Assembly: GCA_964624075.1 (NCBI GenBank) | Contig: CAZUWH010000004.1 | Coordinates: 85,219 to 149,218 of the forward strand | Direction of reading: 5' to 3' | Length of the DNA stretch: 64,000 nucleotides | Source: CAZUWH01 sp964624075 | Lineage (GTDB): Bacteria > Pseudomonadota > Alphaproteobacteria > Rhodospirillales > Rhodospirillaceae | Shown: one piece after another, positions 20,765 through 30,619 of the stretch | How the letters are laid out: every line of letters begins with the position of its first letter | How positions within the stretch are numbered: position 1 is the first letter of the stretch | Made by a program: the position numbers and the translations under genes | Notes under the pieces: generated by a model | Databases searched by the model: none | What the model was told of the DNA's origin: nothing | Seen by the model: the letters and a program-made list of their open reading frames with translations, nothing else

Positions 20765-20935
20765 CTCCTCTTTGATGGGGAGGGTTAGGTGGGGGTGATC
20801 GGGACGTCTGGTCAGCGATGGGGGGCTCGCAACGATTACGCCATCGGGCGCACGGGCTGACAAGTGCCAGATGGGAACAATCCACCCCCACCCAACCCTC
20901 CCCATCAAAGAGGGAGGAAGTCAGGGGTCTTCAGA
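20765..20935 (+). repeat. Hairpin repeat family B, copy 4 (clearest copy)
   Basis: The left arm at about 20773-20815 reads TTTGATGGGGAGGGTTAGGT and continues to GATCGGGACGTCTGG. The right arm at about 20870-20912 reads CAGATGGGAACAATCCACCC and continues to ACCCTCCCCATCAAA. The arms are near-complementary over about 40 bp around a spacer with CGCCATCGGGCGCACGGGCT. The rest of the region between nrdJ and the fkbM remnant (20267-20977) has no supported gene. Confidence 0.8.
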
Positions 20936-20977
20936 AGTGCCCAGAACAGTTTTTTGGCTGCTTGCTATGTCCTGGCT

Positions 20978-21804
20978 TTATGGGGATCGGCAGAATCCCA
21001 CGTTGCGCCGGGCAATCGGGCGAAAGCTTCCGTCCTCCAGAAAACCAAGGGCCGCAAGGATGCCACAAATATCTCTTCCACGCGCTATGCCTGTAATTTT
21101 GTCGCTTCCATCGATTTTGACAAGCACCATTTGCACATGCTCTGCCAGCGTCCAGCGCGCACCTTTCAGAACTCTCGCCTCGATGCTGTCCACGTCCAGT
21201 TTGACATGATGGGGTACCGGCGGCCGGAACAGAGTCATGAAGCAGTCAAGACTGAACCCCAGCGTCGCTTGCCGAAACGGCACATCAATGGGACCCCGGA
21301 CATTTTCCTTCTGACCAAAGGCATGGCAGGAATGTCCGGTGGTAGTGTTGGCCATGTAAAGATAGTTGATTTCGTCGCGGTCATTGAAGGCGAGGCAATA
21401 GGCGTCCACATGATTTTCCATGCTGCTCAGCTCGATATTCCGCACCAGGGTCGCGTAACTCATCGCCGATGGTTCGAAAACCAGCACGTGCAAGCCGCGT
21501 TGTGCCGCGTAGAGTGCATAACCACCGATATTGGCACCAATGTCCCATAGGACGCCACCCGCTGGCAGACCGTCAAGCCAGCGGGTGGTTTTCGGGTTCG
21601 TCCGTAAGCAGGCTCAAAGGGTGACGCGGCGAACGTGCCGATGGCGCGCTGAGCACCAGACTACCAATTCCCGTCGGCACTGCTAACACGCTGTGCCATG
21701 CCTTCGTGTACCAGGGCACGAGTCAGCTTCCACCGCACGGATTTCCGAAGGGCCGTCACAGCCCAGCTGAAACCGCACAGAAAACGGGCGATGATCTTGC
21801 TCAT
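20978..21804 (-). pseudogene. FkbM-family methyltransferase, two frameshifts
   Basis: Three frames add up to an FkbM methyltransferase. The start is ATG 21804 (MSKIIARFLCGFSWAVTALR...). A shift near 21665 leads to SLVLSAPSARSPRHPLSLLT, and another near 21592 leads to TRWLDGLPAGGVLWDIGANI, the SAM-binding motif I. VFEPSAMSYATLVRN follows, then KLDVDSIEARVLKGA and the end at 20978. FkbM enzymes O-methylate sugars or polyketides. No glycan cluster surrounds it. With two shifts in the first 80 codons it is not functional as sequenced. Confidence 0.85.
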
Positions 21805-21978
21805 GAGACAGTTCCATTCTGATCCATTTCCTGGTGGCTGTCACAGCCGCGCCATGTCAGCAGCCCTTATCCCCCTTTGGGCCTTGATCGTGACCTCTCC
21901 TCCAGGCGCCGGCGGGCCGCACATCCGCGGCCCTTGGGCTTTGCGCGCCATTCGGCGCGCCGCCGCGACCGCGGCGGT

Positions 21979-22014
21979 CCCATGAGCGTGCAAGCCAGGA
22001 TTGACGCTCATGGG
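21979..22014 (-). terminator. Hairpin just after rne
   Basis: CCCATGAGCGT and ACGCTCATGGG form a perfect 11-bp stem with a 14-nt loop, starting 2 bp past the rne stop. There is no T tract, so it could be an mRNA-stabilising stem or a weak terminator. Further GC-rich inverted repeats follow at 21900-21975. Confidence 0.45.
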
Positions 22015-22016
22015 TA

Positions 22017-24680
22017 TTAGCGGGTCCACCAGCCGGTACGGCGGGTCGGTAGAATGGCGTGTTCAACGACCGGTAGTTGGCTCATCCCACCGTTAATCGA
22101 CTCACTGTCGAATGTCTTCTCCTGCTCTGCCAGCCCGGCCTGATGTATCTGGCCTGTCTGGTTCGTCTGGTTGGTCCGATCGGTCTGCTCTGTCGAGGAG
22201 TCGGTAGCTGTTCCCGCTCCGCCGTCATTTTGCGTATCGCACACCGCCAGGGCGTCATTGGTTGGGGAGACACCCGGTGACAGAGGGACGGTGAGAGGGA
22301 CGCGAAACGGAACATCCGCCACCCCCGCCTTGTCCATGCTGTGACTCCCGTTATGATCGGATGGCGTAGCGCAGGACGTCCCGGTCGTTTGGAGAAACGC
22401 TGGAAGCGTTTCTTCCACCGGGACGATTTCCGCTCTATCCGGCGCCACCATTTCCTTGCTTTCCTGCCTTGCGGAAGCGGAGAGGATCACGGGGGTATTC
22501 TGCGTCCAATCCCCCTCCTCCCGCCGGCGCCGGCGGCCACCGCGTCGGCCACGACGACGGCGGCGCGTGCCGCTTTCGCCGCTCGCCTCGCCATGGAAAC
22601 CGGAATCACCTTCACGTACCTCCTCGTCCGGAAGGGTCCCCTCCCCTTCTGCGTCGTCCTCCTCAGTGTTATCGTCTTCTTCTGCGTTTTCTTCTGTGCC
22701 ATCAGGGACGGTTGCCTCAATCTCCCCGTTGCCCAGATCACCATTTCCACGTTGGCCACCACGCCGTCGGCGACGATGGCGGCGCCGGCGTGTACTTTCC
22801 GCTACATTGCTGCCACTGGCTGAATCCACACCTTCCTCAACGCTTTCAGGGATCATATCCTTGGTCTCGTCCGTCTCCTCATCGTCCGTTGAGTCCATCG
22901 TTTCCCCGTCGGCAGGCTGCATCGCACGATCGTGCGCTACTTCCTGTGTACTACCGAGGGTGGTTTCCCCCTCTCCCTCTCCCTCTTCCCGTCCCGCCAT
23001 GACTCGTTCCATGCGGTAGGTGGGCGGAGTCAAGCTCGCGTCACCGAGCACCAGCACCTGGAAGCTATAGCGCCTTTCGACGTTAGCCAGCGCCTGGCGC
23101 TTGTGGTTCAGGACGTAAAAGGCGACTGCGGCCGGACAGGTGACAGTGATCGACAGCGAGCGGCGTCGCAGTCCCTCCTCCTCGATTCCACGCAGCATAT
23201 GCATGGCCGATGATTCCACCGAGCGCAGTAGACCAGTTCCGTGGCAATGCGGGCAGGGCTGGAAACTGGTTTCCATCAGGCTGGGCCGCAGGCGTTGGCG
23301 CGACAGTTCCAGGAGGCCGAAAGGACTGATACAGCCGACCTGAATGCGGGCCCGGTCGCCCTTCAGCGCTTCCTTCAAACGCTTTTCAACCGTGGCGTTG
23401 TTCCGGGATTCCTCCATATCAATGAAATCGATCACGATCAGACCCGCCAAGTCGCGCAAGCGAAGCTGACGAGCGATTTCTTCGGCTGCTTCGAGATTAG
23501 TCTTGAGGGCGGTCTCCTCGATATGACGTTCACGCGTGGCCTTGCCGGAGTTGACATCAATGGCAACCAGGGCCTCGGTCTGATTGAAAACGACATAACC
23601 GCCCGAACGCAGTTGCACCGTGGGACTGTGCATGGCATCAATCTGCCCTGCAACCTTGTAGCGGTGGAAAAGGGGAGCATCTTCGTTCTTGTCCTTTTGT
23701 ACCCTTTTCGCGTGCGATGGCGTGAGTGTTTTCATGAAATCCTTGGCCAGACGATAGCCTTCCTCGCCGGCAACAATGATTTCGTCTATGTCGCGGGTAT
23801 AGAGATCACGGATGGCCCGTTTGATCAGGTTTGCTTCCTCATACACCAGGGCTGGGGACTGCGACTGGAGCGTCGCCTCACGAATCTGATTCCAGGTTCG
23901 CGCCAAATATTCGTAATCCCGCCGGATTTCGCTCTTGACCCGTTCGGCCCCGGCAGTGCGCAAGATAACAGCCACTCCCCGAGGCATATTGAACTCAGTC
24001 AACAGAGCCTTCAGCCGTTTGCGGTCGGCAAGACTCGTGATCTTTCGCGATACGCCCCCGCCACGTGTGGCGTTTGGCATCAGGACGCAATAGCGGCCGG
24101 CCAGGGAGAGATAGGTAGTCATGGCGGCCCCCTTGTTGCCGCGTTCCTCTTTCACCACCTGGACCAGCATGATCTGACGCCGTTTGATCACCTCCTGAAT
24201 CTTGTAGCCCCGCATCAGGCGGGGGTGCGGAGGGGTTTCATCGACATCGCCATTGTCGTCGGCATCGACGTTCTCGACATTCTCGGCACCATCGACGCTG
24301 TCAACAAGCGTGCCGGTGTCGTCGCGATTCCTGGGGGGAGCCTTGTTGTCTTCGGGATCTGGTCGTTCGGAGGAAAGGGAAGGCCCGTCCTCTTCGCCCG
24401 TCTGCTCGGCCAGCAGCTTTTGTCGGTCGGACGGCGGAATCTGATAATAATCCGGATGGATTTCGTTGAACGCCAGAAACCCATGTCGGCTGCCTCCATA
24501 ATCGATAAAAGCAGCCTGCAAGGAAGGCTCAACTCTTACGACATTTGCAAGATAGATGTTTCCCTTAAGCTGCTTTTTTGTTGATGTTTCGACATCAAGT
24601 TCTTCCAGGCGCGCCCCGTTGACCACGACCACCCGAGTCTCCTCCGGGTGAGTGGCATCGATCAACATACGTTTGGACAT
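22017..24680 (-). CDS. rne: Ribonuclease E/G family endoribonuclease
   Basis: An 887-residue RNase E. I choose ATG 24680 (MSKRMLIDATHPEETRV) because GGAG lies 8 bases upstream and this is the conserved family start. The S1 domain (about 35-200) carries the acidic insertion typical of alphaproteobacteria (DSVDGAENVENVDADDNGD). The catalytic region has AIDVNSGKATRERHIEET and IVIDFIDMEESRN, and the zinc link is CPHCHGTG. The C-terminal third is disordered, with Arg-rich RNA-binding blocks (RRRHRRRRRGGQRG) and acidic stretches that normally scaffold the degradosome. It processes rRNA and tRNA and initiates mRNA decay. Intact. Confidence 0.95.
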   Translation of the reverse strand: MSKRMLIDATHPEETRVVVVNGARLEELDVETSTKKQLKGNIYLANVVRVEPSLQAAFIDYGGSRHGFLAFNEIHPDYYQIPPSDRQKLLAEQTGEEDGPSLSSERPDPEDNKAPPRNRDDTGTLVDSVDGAENVENVDADDNGDVDETPPHPRLMRGYKIQEVIKRRQIMLVQVVKEERGNKGAAMTTYLSLAGRYCVLMPNATRGGGVSRKITSLADRKRLKALLTEFNMPRGVAVILRTAGAERVKSEIRRDYEYLARTWNQIREATLQSQSPALVYEEANLIKRAIRDLYTRDIDEIIVAGEEGYRLAKDFMKTLTPSHAKRVQKDKNEDAPLFHRYKVAGQIDAMHSPTVQLRSGGYVVFNQTEALVAIDVNSGKATRERHIEETALKTNLEAAEEIARQLRLRDLAGLIVIDFIDMEESRNNATVEKRLKEALKGDRARIQVGCISPFGLLELSRQRLRPSLMETSFQPCPHCHGTGLLRSVESSAMHMLRGIEEEGLRRRSLSITVTCPAAVAFYVLNHKRQALANVERRYSFQVLVLGDASLTPPTYRMERVMAGREEGEGEGETTLGSTQEVAHDRAMQPADGETMDSTDDEETDETKDMIPESVEEGVDSASGSNVAESTRRRRHRRRRRGGQRGNGDLGNGEIEATVPDGTEENAEEDDNTEEDDAEGEGTLPDEEVREGDSGFHGEASGESGTRRRRRGRRGGRRRRREEGDWTQNTPVILSASARQESKEMVAPDRAEIVPVEETLPAFLQTTGTSCATPSDHNGSHSMDKAGVADVPFRVPLTVPLSPGVSPTNDALAVCDTQNDGGAGTATDSSTEQTDRTNQTNQTGQIHQAGLAEQEKTFDSESINGGMSQLPVVEHAILPTRRTGWWTR

Positions 24681-25352
24681 GAAAAAGGAATCTCCAACGG
24701 CCTGCCACGCCGCCCTGCGCAAGGTGCGGAGCGGGGCAGGGAGTCATCACGACGAGAGAGCCCGGGGCGGCGCCGTCGAAGGGTCTGGACTGTGCGTGAC
24801 TGTAACAAGCATCATACAACACCATGGCAGAAACCCGTCGGGCAGCTCGCCCGGCTATGCAATCAGAATGGAATCGTCACCCTAGGGGTGCATTTGCCCG
24901 GCCACAAACAGCACCCTCGGGCATGGCCCTACCACAAGCGACGATTTCCTGGACAGGATCCCTGGATGCCGTTGCTCTCGCTCAGAGCGTGCCCATCACA
25001 TACAGTACACCGCCCGCGCACACAAACGGCGCATACTGACAGGCAGGCTACGCGATCGACACGTCCGACGACAGACACGGACTCCAATAAAATAACGATC
25101 ACAAATTCATTCGACAACGCTCTTTATGCAGGACAATCGGAATGCAGGGGACCGGACGAAGACGTATCATCATTCCATTCTCCGCGTGATACAGACGCTC
25201 GTGACCGCTTAAAGCGNNNNNNNNNNCCCCCCCCCCCCCCCCCCCATTGGCTTTGCGGCAACCTTGGTTCATCAAGCCACCCCGCTCTCATTCCCGGTCA
25301 TTTCCTTTGGAACGGGAGATGCAGCCGGCTTTTGCTAGTGTCCTTGCCCCGG
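24681..25352. other. Intergenic region with assembly gap and 19-C run
   Basis: The 670 bp between rne and topA contains no supported gene. Ten N at 25217-25226 mark a scaffold gap, followed directly by 19 C (25227-25245), so the assembly probably failed at a homopolymer. The real length and content here are uncertain. The rne promoter should lie in 24690-25200. Confidence 0.9.
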
Positions 25353-27992
25353 TCATCCTGGCCGCTCTCCGTCTGCTCTGGTCCTGCCCTCATCCGTGTC
25401 CCTTTCCCTGACCGCCAATAGCGCTACGGCCGCATCGAGGGGGAACGTCTCTGCCGCGCTGCCTTTGGGCAGCGCGGCCCGCACCGTGCCGTGCTGGACA
25501 TAAGCGCCATAGCGGCCGGCCTTGAGCAGAACAGGCTGGCCGTCAACAGGATGAACGCCCAGGATCCGCCCCGCCGGACGCGCCGTAGCGAGAAGGGCCA
25601 CGGCCCGATTCATGCCGATCGTCAGAACGCCCTCGCCCGCCGGCAATGATTTGTAAACATCGCCATGCCGGAGATAGGGGCCAAAACGACCAAGGCCGGC
25701 CATGACCGGCTGGCCGCTTTCCGGATGCAGACCGATCGCGCGTGGCAGTTCCAGAAGCTGCACTGCCGTTTCCAGAGTCATGGTGCCGGGATCCGTACCC
25801 TTGGGCAGAGAGATCCGCTTGGGCTTCGGATCTTCCTTCTTCCTCCTTTTTCCCTTGGTGCCGCGTTTCCGACCCTTGGCCTCCTCAATCGCCTCATCCA
25901 CCACAACCGGAGCCTCGATAGGATCGCTTTGAACATAAAAACCATAAGGCCCCTTGCGCAGGCTTATTCTTGCGCTAGTTGCAGGATGATAGCCTAGATC
26001 ACGCCCATTATCAACCCCTCGTTCAGCCTCCTGGCCCTGATCGGTCAGAATCGACAGCGGCCGGGTGTAGCGGCAGGTGGGATAGTTGGAGCAGCCAATG
26101 AAGGCACCGAATCGCCCCAGCCTCAGAGAAAGACGACCATCCTTGCACGTCGGGCAGCAGCGGGAATCGCGCCCCGTTCCATCATCTGGAAAGAAGTGCA
26201 ACCCAAGTTCGTGGTCAAGCCTGTCAAGGACTTCTGATATCCGCAGATCCTTGGTCCCATTCACATGCGTGATGAAATCTTTCCAGAACTGACGCAGGAC
26301 TGTTTTCCAGTCGATGCGACCACCGGAAATATCATCAAGCTGATCCTCCATCTCTGCCGTGAAATTGTATTGGATATAATGATTGAAATAGTTCCCTAGA
26401 AAGGCCGTTACTACCCGGCCGCGGTCCTCTGGAATGAAACGACGATTCTCCGTGTGGACATAGTTGCGGTCCTGCAACACAGCCAGAATGGTGGCATAGG
26501 TGGACGGGCGGCCGATCCCAAGCTCTTCCAGCTTCTTCACGAGACTGGCCTCCGAGTAACGCGGCAGCGGCTGGGTGAAATGCTGTTCGGGGTGGACCGT
26601 GCCGCGGTGCAGGGGTTCCCCCGCGGTCATTGGCGGCAGAAGACGATTGTCATCTTCCATGCCCACGATGGACGCCCCGCCCCGCCCGTCGTCTTCGTCA
26701 CGGTCCTCCCGGTAAAGTTGCAAGAAACCATCGAACGTAACGACCGAGCCGGTAGCCCGCAAGACGATTGCCTGATCTGCCGACACCACCTCTGCCGCTA
26801 CCTGATCCAGTTCGGCGCTTTCCATCTGGCTCGCCACGGTTCGCTTCCAGATCAGCTCATAGAGCTGGAACTGGTCACGGTCGAGATAAGAAAGGAGTGT
26901 CTGAGGATAGCGGTTGACATCCGTAGGACGGATCGCTTCGTGCGCCTCCTGAGCGTTCCTAGCCCTAGCCTTGTAAACGCGGGGAGCCGCCGGCCGATAG
27001 GCCGCGCCGAACGCATGGCCAATCAGGTCACGAATCGCACCGACCGCCTCGGCGGCCATTTGTACCCCGTCGGTCCGCATGTAGGTGATAAGCCCCACAC
27101 CTTCCCCGGATACATCGATTCCTTCATACAGCTTCTGAGAGAGCTGCATGGTGCGGCGTGCGGAAAAATACAACTTGCGAGCTGCTTCTTGTTGCAGGGT
27201 AGAGGTGGTAAAGGGGGCGGGAGGGTGACGTCTGGCTTTCTTTCGTTCCACTGCCCTGACGGTGAAGACGGCCGCTTCAATCTGGGCCTTTGCGGCAAGC
27301 GCAGCGCTTTCATCGGCCAGGGCAAGCTTGTCGAACCTGTTCCCGTTCAGATGGGTCAGACGGGCGGTGAATGGTGCGTCCCCTGCGGTCAACAGGTCAA
27401 CGTCCACTGTCCAGTATTCGCAGGCGCTAAAGCGTTCAATCTCGGCCTCACGTTCGCAGACCAGACGCAGGGCCACCGATTGCACCCGTCCGGCCGAGCG
27501 GCTGCCGGGCAGCTTACGCCACAGCACGGGCGACAAGGTAAACCCGACCAGATAGTCAAGGGCACGGCGCGCCAGGTAGGCTTCAACCAGTTCACTGTTG
27601 AGATCACGCGCGTTGCGCAAGGCATTCTGGATGGCATCACGGGTAATCTCGTGAAAAGTGATCCGCTTGACCTCGATATCGCCCAGAATCGCCCGGCGAG
27701 TCAGTTCCTCGCGCACATGCCAGGAGATGGCCTCTCCCTCACGGTCCGGGTCGGTAGCGAGATAAAGCCGGTTCGCACCGCGCATGGCCTTGGCGATATC
27801 CTGGATGCGACGCTCCGCCCTGGCATCCACTTCCCAGTCCATGGCAAAATTTTCATCCGGCCGGACTGATCCGTCTTTGGCCGGCAGATCACGGATATGG
27901 CCATAGCTGGCCACCACCTGATAGCCTGCGCCCAGGTATTTGCCAATGGTCTTGGCCTTGGCCGGTGATTCGACAACGACAACCGCCTTCAT
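25353..27992 (-). CDS. topA: DNA topoisomerase I
   Basis: An 879-residue type IA topoisomerase. The Toprim domain has VVVVESPAKAKTIGKYLG and ATDPDREGEAISWHV. The active-site tyrosine is in GLITYMRTDG (near residue 304). A C4 zinc ribbon follows (CCPTCKDGRLSLRLGRFGAF, then GCSNYPTC). The C-terminus carries the repeated GxFGPY/GxYGAYV modules of alphaproteobacterial TopA and Lys-rich linkers. It relaxes negative supercoils. The dprA remnant lies upstream, the usual alphaproteobacterial order. Frame intact. Confidence 0.96.
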   Translation of the reverse strand: MKAVVVVESPAKAKTIGKYLGAGYQVVASYGHIRDLPAKDGSVRPDENFAMDWEVDARAERRIQDIAKAMRGANRLYLATDPDREGEAISWHVREELTRRAILGDIEVKRITFHEITRDAIQNALRNARDLNSELVEAYLARRALDYLVGFTLSPVLWRKLPGSRSAGRVQSVALRLVCEREAEIERFSACEYWTVDVDLLTAGDAPFTARLTHLNGNRFDKLALADESAALAAKAQIEAAVFTVRAVERKKARRHPPAPFTTSTLQQEAARKLYFSARRTMQLSQKLYEGIDVSGEGVGLITYMRTDGVQMAAEAVGAIRDLIGHAFGAAYRPAAPRVYKARARNAQEAHEAIRPTDVNRYPQTLLSYLDRDQFQLYELIWKRTVASQMESAELDQVAAEVVSADQAIVLRATGSVVTFDGFLQLYREDRDEDDGRGGASIVGMEDDNRLLPPMTAGEPLHRGTVHPEQHFTQPLPRYSEASLVKKLEELGIGRPSTYATILAVLQDRNYVHTENRRFIPEDRGRVVTAFLGNYFNHYIQYNFTAEMEDQLDDISGGRIDWKTVLRQFWKDFITHVNGTKDLRISEVLDRLDHELGLHFFPDDGTGRDSRCCPTCKDGRLSLRLGRFGAFIGCSNYPTCRYTRPLSILTDQGQEAERGVDNGRDLGYHPATSARISLRKGPYGFYVQSDPIEAPVVVDEAIEEAKGRKRGTKGKRRKKEDPKPKRISLPKGTDPGTMTLETAVQLLELPRAIGLHPESGQPVMAGLGRFGPYLRHGDVYKSLPAGEGVLTIGMNRAVALLATARPAGRILGVHPVDGQPVLLKAGRYGAYVQHGTVRAALPKGSAAETFPLDAAVALLAVRERDTDEGRTRADGERPG

Positions 27993-28031
27993 GAAGTCGT
28001 CCCTGCCCCCTGTTCACGCGCGCCGGTTCCC

Positions 28032-28764
28032 TCACCCCAACCGGGCAACCTGGTGACCGGCCTGGCGTTCGATCCGGCCCCCCGCCAGTTCAAGCTCAAG
28101 CAGGATCAAGGACACCACAGAGAGTGACAATTGGCAACAGCGAATGATTTCGTCAACTGGCACCGGCGCAGGACTAAGCAGATTAAGAGCCAGCGTCTGC
28201 GCAGCGGCAAGTTCGATCTCTCCCGACAAGGGCCGGCGGCAAGGGAGAGAACGGCACCGACGGAGGCGCGGCAAGAGGTTTGCGTTACATGCATTCGAGC
28301 TCCCTCAACACGTCATTGGCACGCTCGATCAAGGTGGCGCCATCGCGAATCAGACGATTCGGACCAGCCGCCCGCGGATCCAGCGGCGGGCTACGACCAG
28401 AACGCCGGCGACCGACAGGTCCGGCGGCTATCTGCCAGGCCAGCCAGCAGCCGTTCAGCGAGGCATTGCGGGCCCCAACGATTGCGATGGCCGGTTGCAG
28501 CAGAATATGCAGCACATGGCCACGCACACAGAGCAAGGGCGGGGTATCCATCTCGCGCTCAGTCGCCGCCCTGCTGCAGACGTTGATCGGTCGTCCGCGT
28601 CCGCCGCAGCGCGCGATATCCGGCAGGGCCTTCAGGGCTGCCACTGCCGAACCGAAATGAGCCAGCAGGCGGTGAAAAGCGATCAGGCTGACATTCTCGC
28701 TTCGAATGAGACGAGGCCAGTCAAGTTTTTCGGCAGCGGATAACGCTCTTGGCGGCGTGGTCAT
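28032..28764 (-). pseudogene. dprA: DprA DNA-processing protein, internal deletion and frameshift
   Basis: From ATG 28764 the N-terminal domain is present (AAEKLDWPRLIRSENVS, AFHRLLAHFGSAVAAL), then AIAIVGARNASLNGCWLA, the start of the Rossmann fold. The sequence then jumps to SPPLDPRAAGPNRLIRDGAT, skipping the ssDNA-binding core of about 130 codons. Another short loss lies before TPPLLCVRGH. After ANDVLRELE a frameshift leads to the C-terminal winged helix (LNLLSPAPVPVDEIIRC, LLELELAGGRIERQAG). DprA loads RecA on incoming DNA during natural transformation, so this route is lost. The gene is followed by topA. Confidence 0.88.
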
Positions 28765-29045
28765 GGCGTGAGGAAGAGTGTGGACTTTCGTCCCGGAGGT
28801 CAATAACATTCGCAAATCCCTGGCACGGAATGACGCTCTCCGCTCGCCCTGGTGTCCCGGGCTATTAAGGTCACGCCACACCGTCGCAACAAAACGTCGC
28901 GCGTGAATCGAGAGTCGCGCGCGACGGTATGGGGCACAAGATGCTGGCCTTGCCCGCATTGTTTCCGGAGAAACATGCCATACTAGAATATTTCGGGCTG
29001 GAATCCCTTTTTGTCTTCTCGCAGAGCGGTGAGAAAAGCATTACA

Positions 29046-30340
29046 CTAGTGGGACAAAGTGTTGGTAGCAATGACATCCCTCATCCATTGCCAGCGTGCG
29101 ATTCGCTCCTCCGGAGGCATGGATAGGGCACGCGTCATGGCGTCGGCCACCTCATCCAGGTCATACGGATTGACCAGAAGAGCGGTCTCCAGTTCGTGGG
29201 CGGCACCGGCAAAGCGCGAGAGGACCAGCACGCCCGGAGAGGCTGGGTTCTGTGCGGCGACGAATTCCTTGGCAACTAGATTCATGCCGTCCCGCAGGGG
29301 CGTGACTACGCCGACCCGGGCCAACCGGTAATATCCCGGCCAGCATGGCCCGCTTATAGCCCCTGTTGATATAGCGTACCAGCACCCAGTCCGGCTCACC
29401 GTACTGGCCATTGATGCGGCCAGCCTCCTGTTCCAGAATCCGGCGCAACTGCTTGTACTCAGGAACATCGTCACGAGAGGTCGGGGCAATCTGCAACAGG
29501 GTCACCTTTCTTCGAAAAATGGGGTGGTGTTCAAGAAAACGGGCATAAGCCCGCAGACATTCCGGGATGCCCTTCGAGTAATCCAGCCGGTCGACGCCGA
29601 TTAACAGGCTGTGCTCGTGCAGCGTATGTTGCAGCCGTTGCACTGAAGAAATGTGGAGATTGTTGGTCGCTTCAGTCGCCATGGCTTCCGCACCCAGACC
29701 GATGGCAAACACAGCAGCCTTCAGAACCCGCCCGTTCATGAATACGGTTCCTTTCGCGTCAACCTGTCCGCCGCTTTCCTGTGTGACATAGTCCAGAAAG
29801 GAACGCAGGTCGCTGCTGGTCTGGAACCCCACCACGTCGTAAGCAGACATGGAGTCCACCAGGCAATTGTGACTCGGCAGGGTCAGCATGACCTCGAGTG
29901 CAGAAAAAGCCCGATGCGTTGCGTCACGCCTAATCGCCGGAGCTTCTGACCCAGGGGAATCAGATGATAGTCATGGACCCAGACGATATCGTGAGGCTGC
30001 AACAACGGCAGCAAGGCCGCCGCGAAGAACGTATTGACCTTCAGATTAGGTCTGCCAGCCGGTAATGGAACAGTGGCCACAGGATGCGATTGGCAAAACC
30101 GTTATAATATTCGGCATAATCTTCCGGGGTCAGATCCAGCAGGGCATACGCGACCTTGCCCTGTTCCATGAGATGCGACTGTGCCGTGGCCCCCTTGACC
30201 GTTTTGCTGCTCCATCCCAACCATATCCCTCCACAAGTGGCCAAAGCGTCGTTGAGAGCGACCGCCACCCCTCCGGCCTGCGTCCGACCGCCGACAGCGG
30301 GAGCTGCGACTTGATTAGAAACGACGACTATTCGCCCTAT
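29046..30340 (-). pseudogene. otsA: Trehalose-6-phosphate synthase, at least three frameshifts
   Basis: Consecutive frames reconstruct OtsA (GT20). The pieces are IGRIVVVSNQVAAPAVGG and GGIWLGWSSKT (about 30330-30190), YAEYYNGFANRILWPLFHYR, VWVHDYHLIPLGQKLR, and then VDRLDYSKGIPECLRAYARF, the UDP-glucose-site region. The final piece is TPLRDGMNLVAKEFVAAQNP and ends early at a TAG after ATNTLSH. Shifts lie near 30050, 29885 and 29340. No ATG start fits the first frame. OtsA makes trehalose-6-phosphate, an osmoprotectant precursor. No otsB is adjacent. Confidence 0.88.
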
Positions 30341-30363
30341 TTTGAAAAACCAACACTTTAGTA

Positions 30364-30566
30364 GGACGGAATCCCGCAGCGGTCACGCCTCTTGCCCAGG
30401 GGTAGACAGCACCCAGACGAGACATCACCCCGACCCTCCCCTCCTCCTTGGATCGAGGGAGGGCGTGTTCCCGTCAGATGGAGGGGGTCTTCCGTCCATG
30501 GGGAGGGGAGGCCGTGATGCCTCTTCTGCAAATCAGGGCCATTCCCATAATTGAGAATCGCTGCTG
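30364..30566. repeat. Family B copy 5 joined to family A copy 2 (inverted)
   Basis: 30364-30465 carries B-family blocks (GCAGCGGTCACGCCTCTTGC, then CCCAGACGAGACATCACCCC and CGACCCTCCCC). 30460-30566 is the reverse complement of family A, ending in CCCATAATTGAGAATCGCTG. The two families abut, as they do at the right end of the window (63784-64000), so they may be parts of one composite element. Confidence 0.65.
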
Positions 30567-30619
30567 GAACCGTCGCTCTTCTGTCTGCTCCGCAGCCGCG
30601 GAACAACGCCTTTCGGCCT

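Noticed and set aside
23241..24584. 447-residue plus-strand frame inside rne
   Set aside because: Antisense to the RNase E catalytic domain; no family resemblance.
26454..27869. 471-residue plus-strand frame inside topA
   Set aside because: Antisense to TopA; long only because of codon bias.
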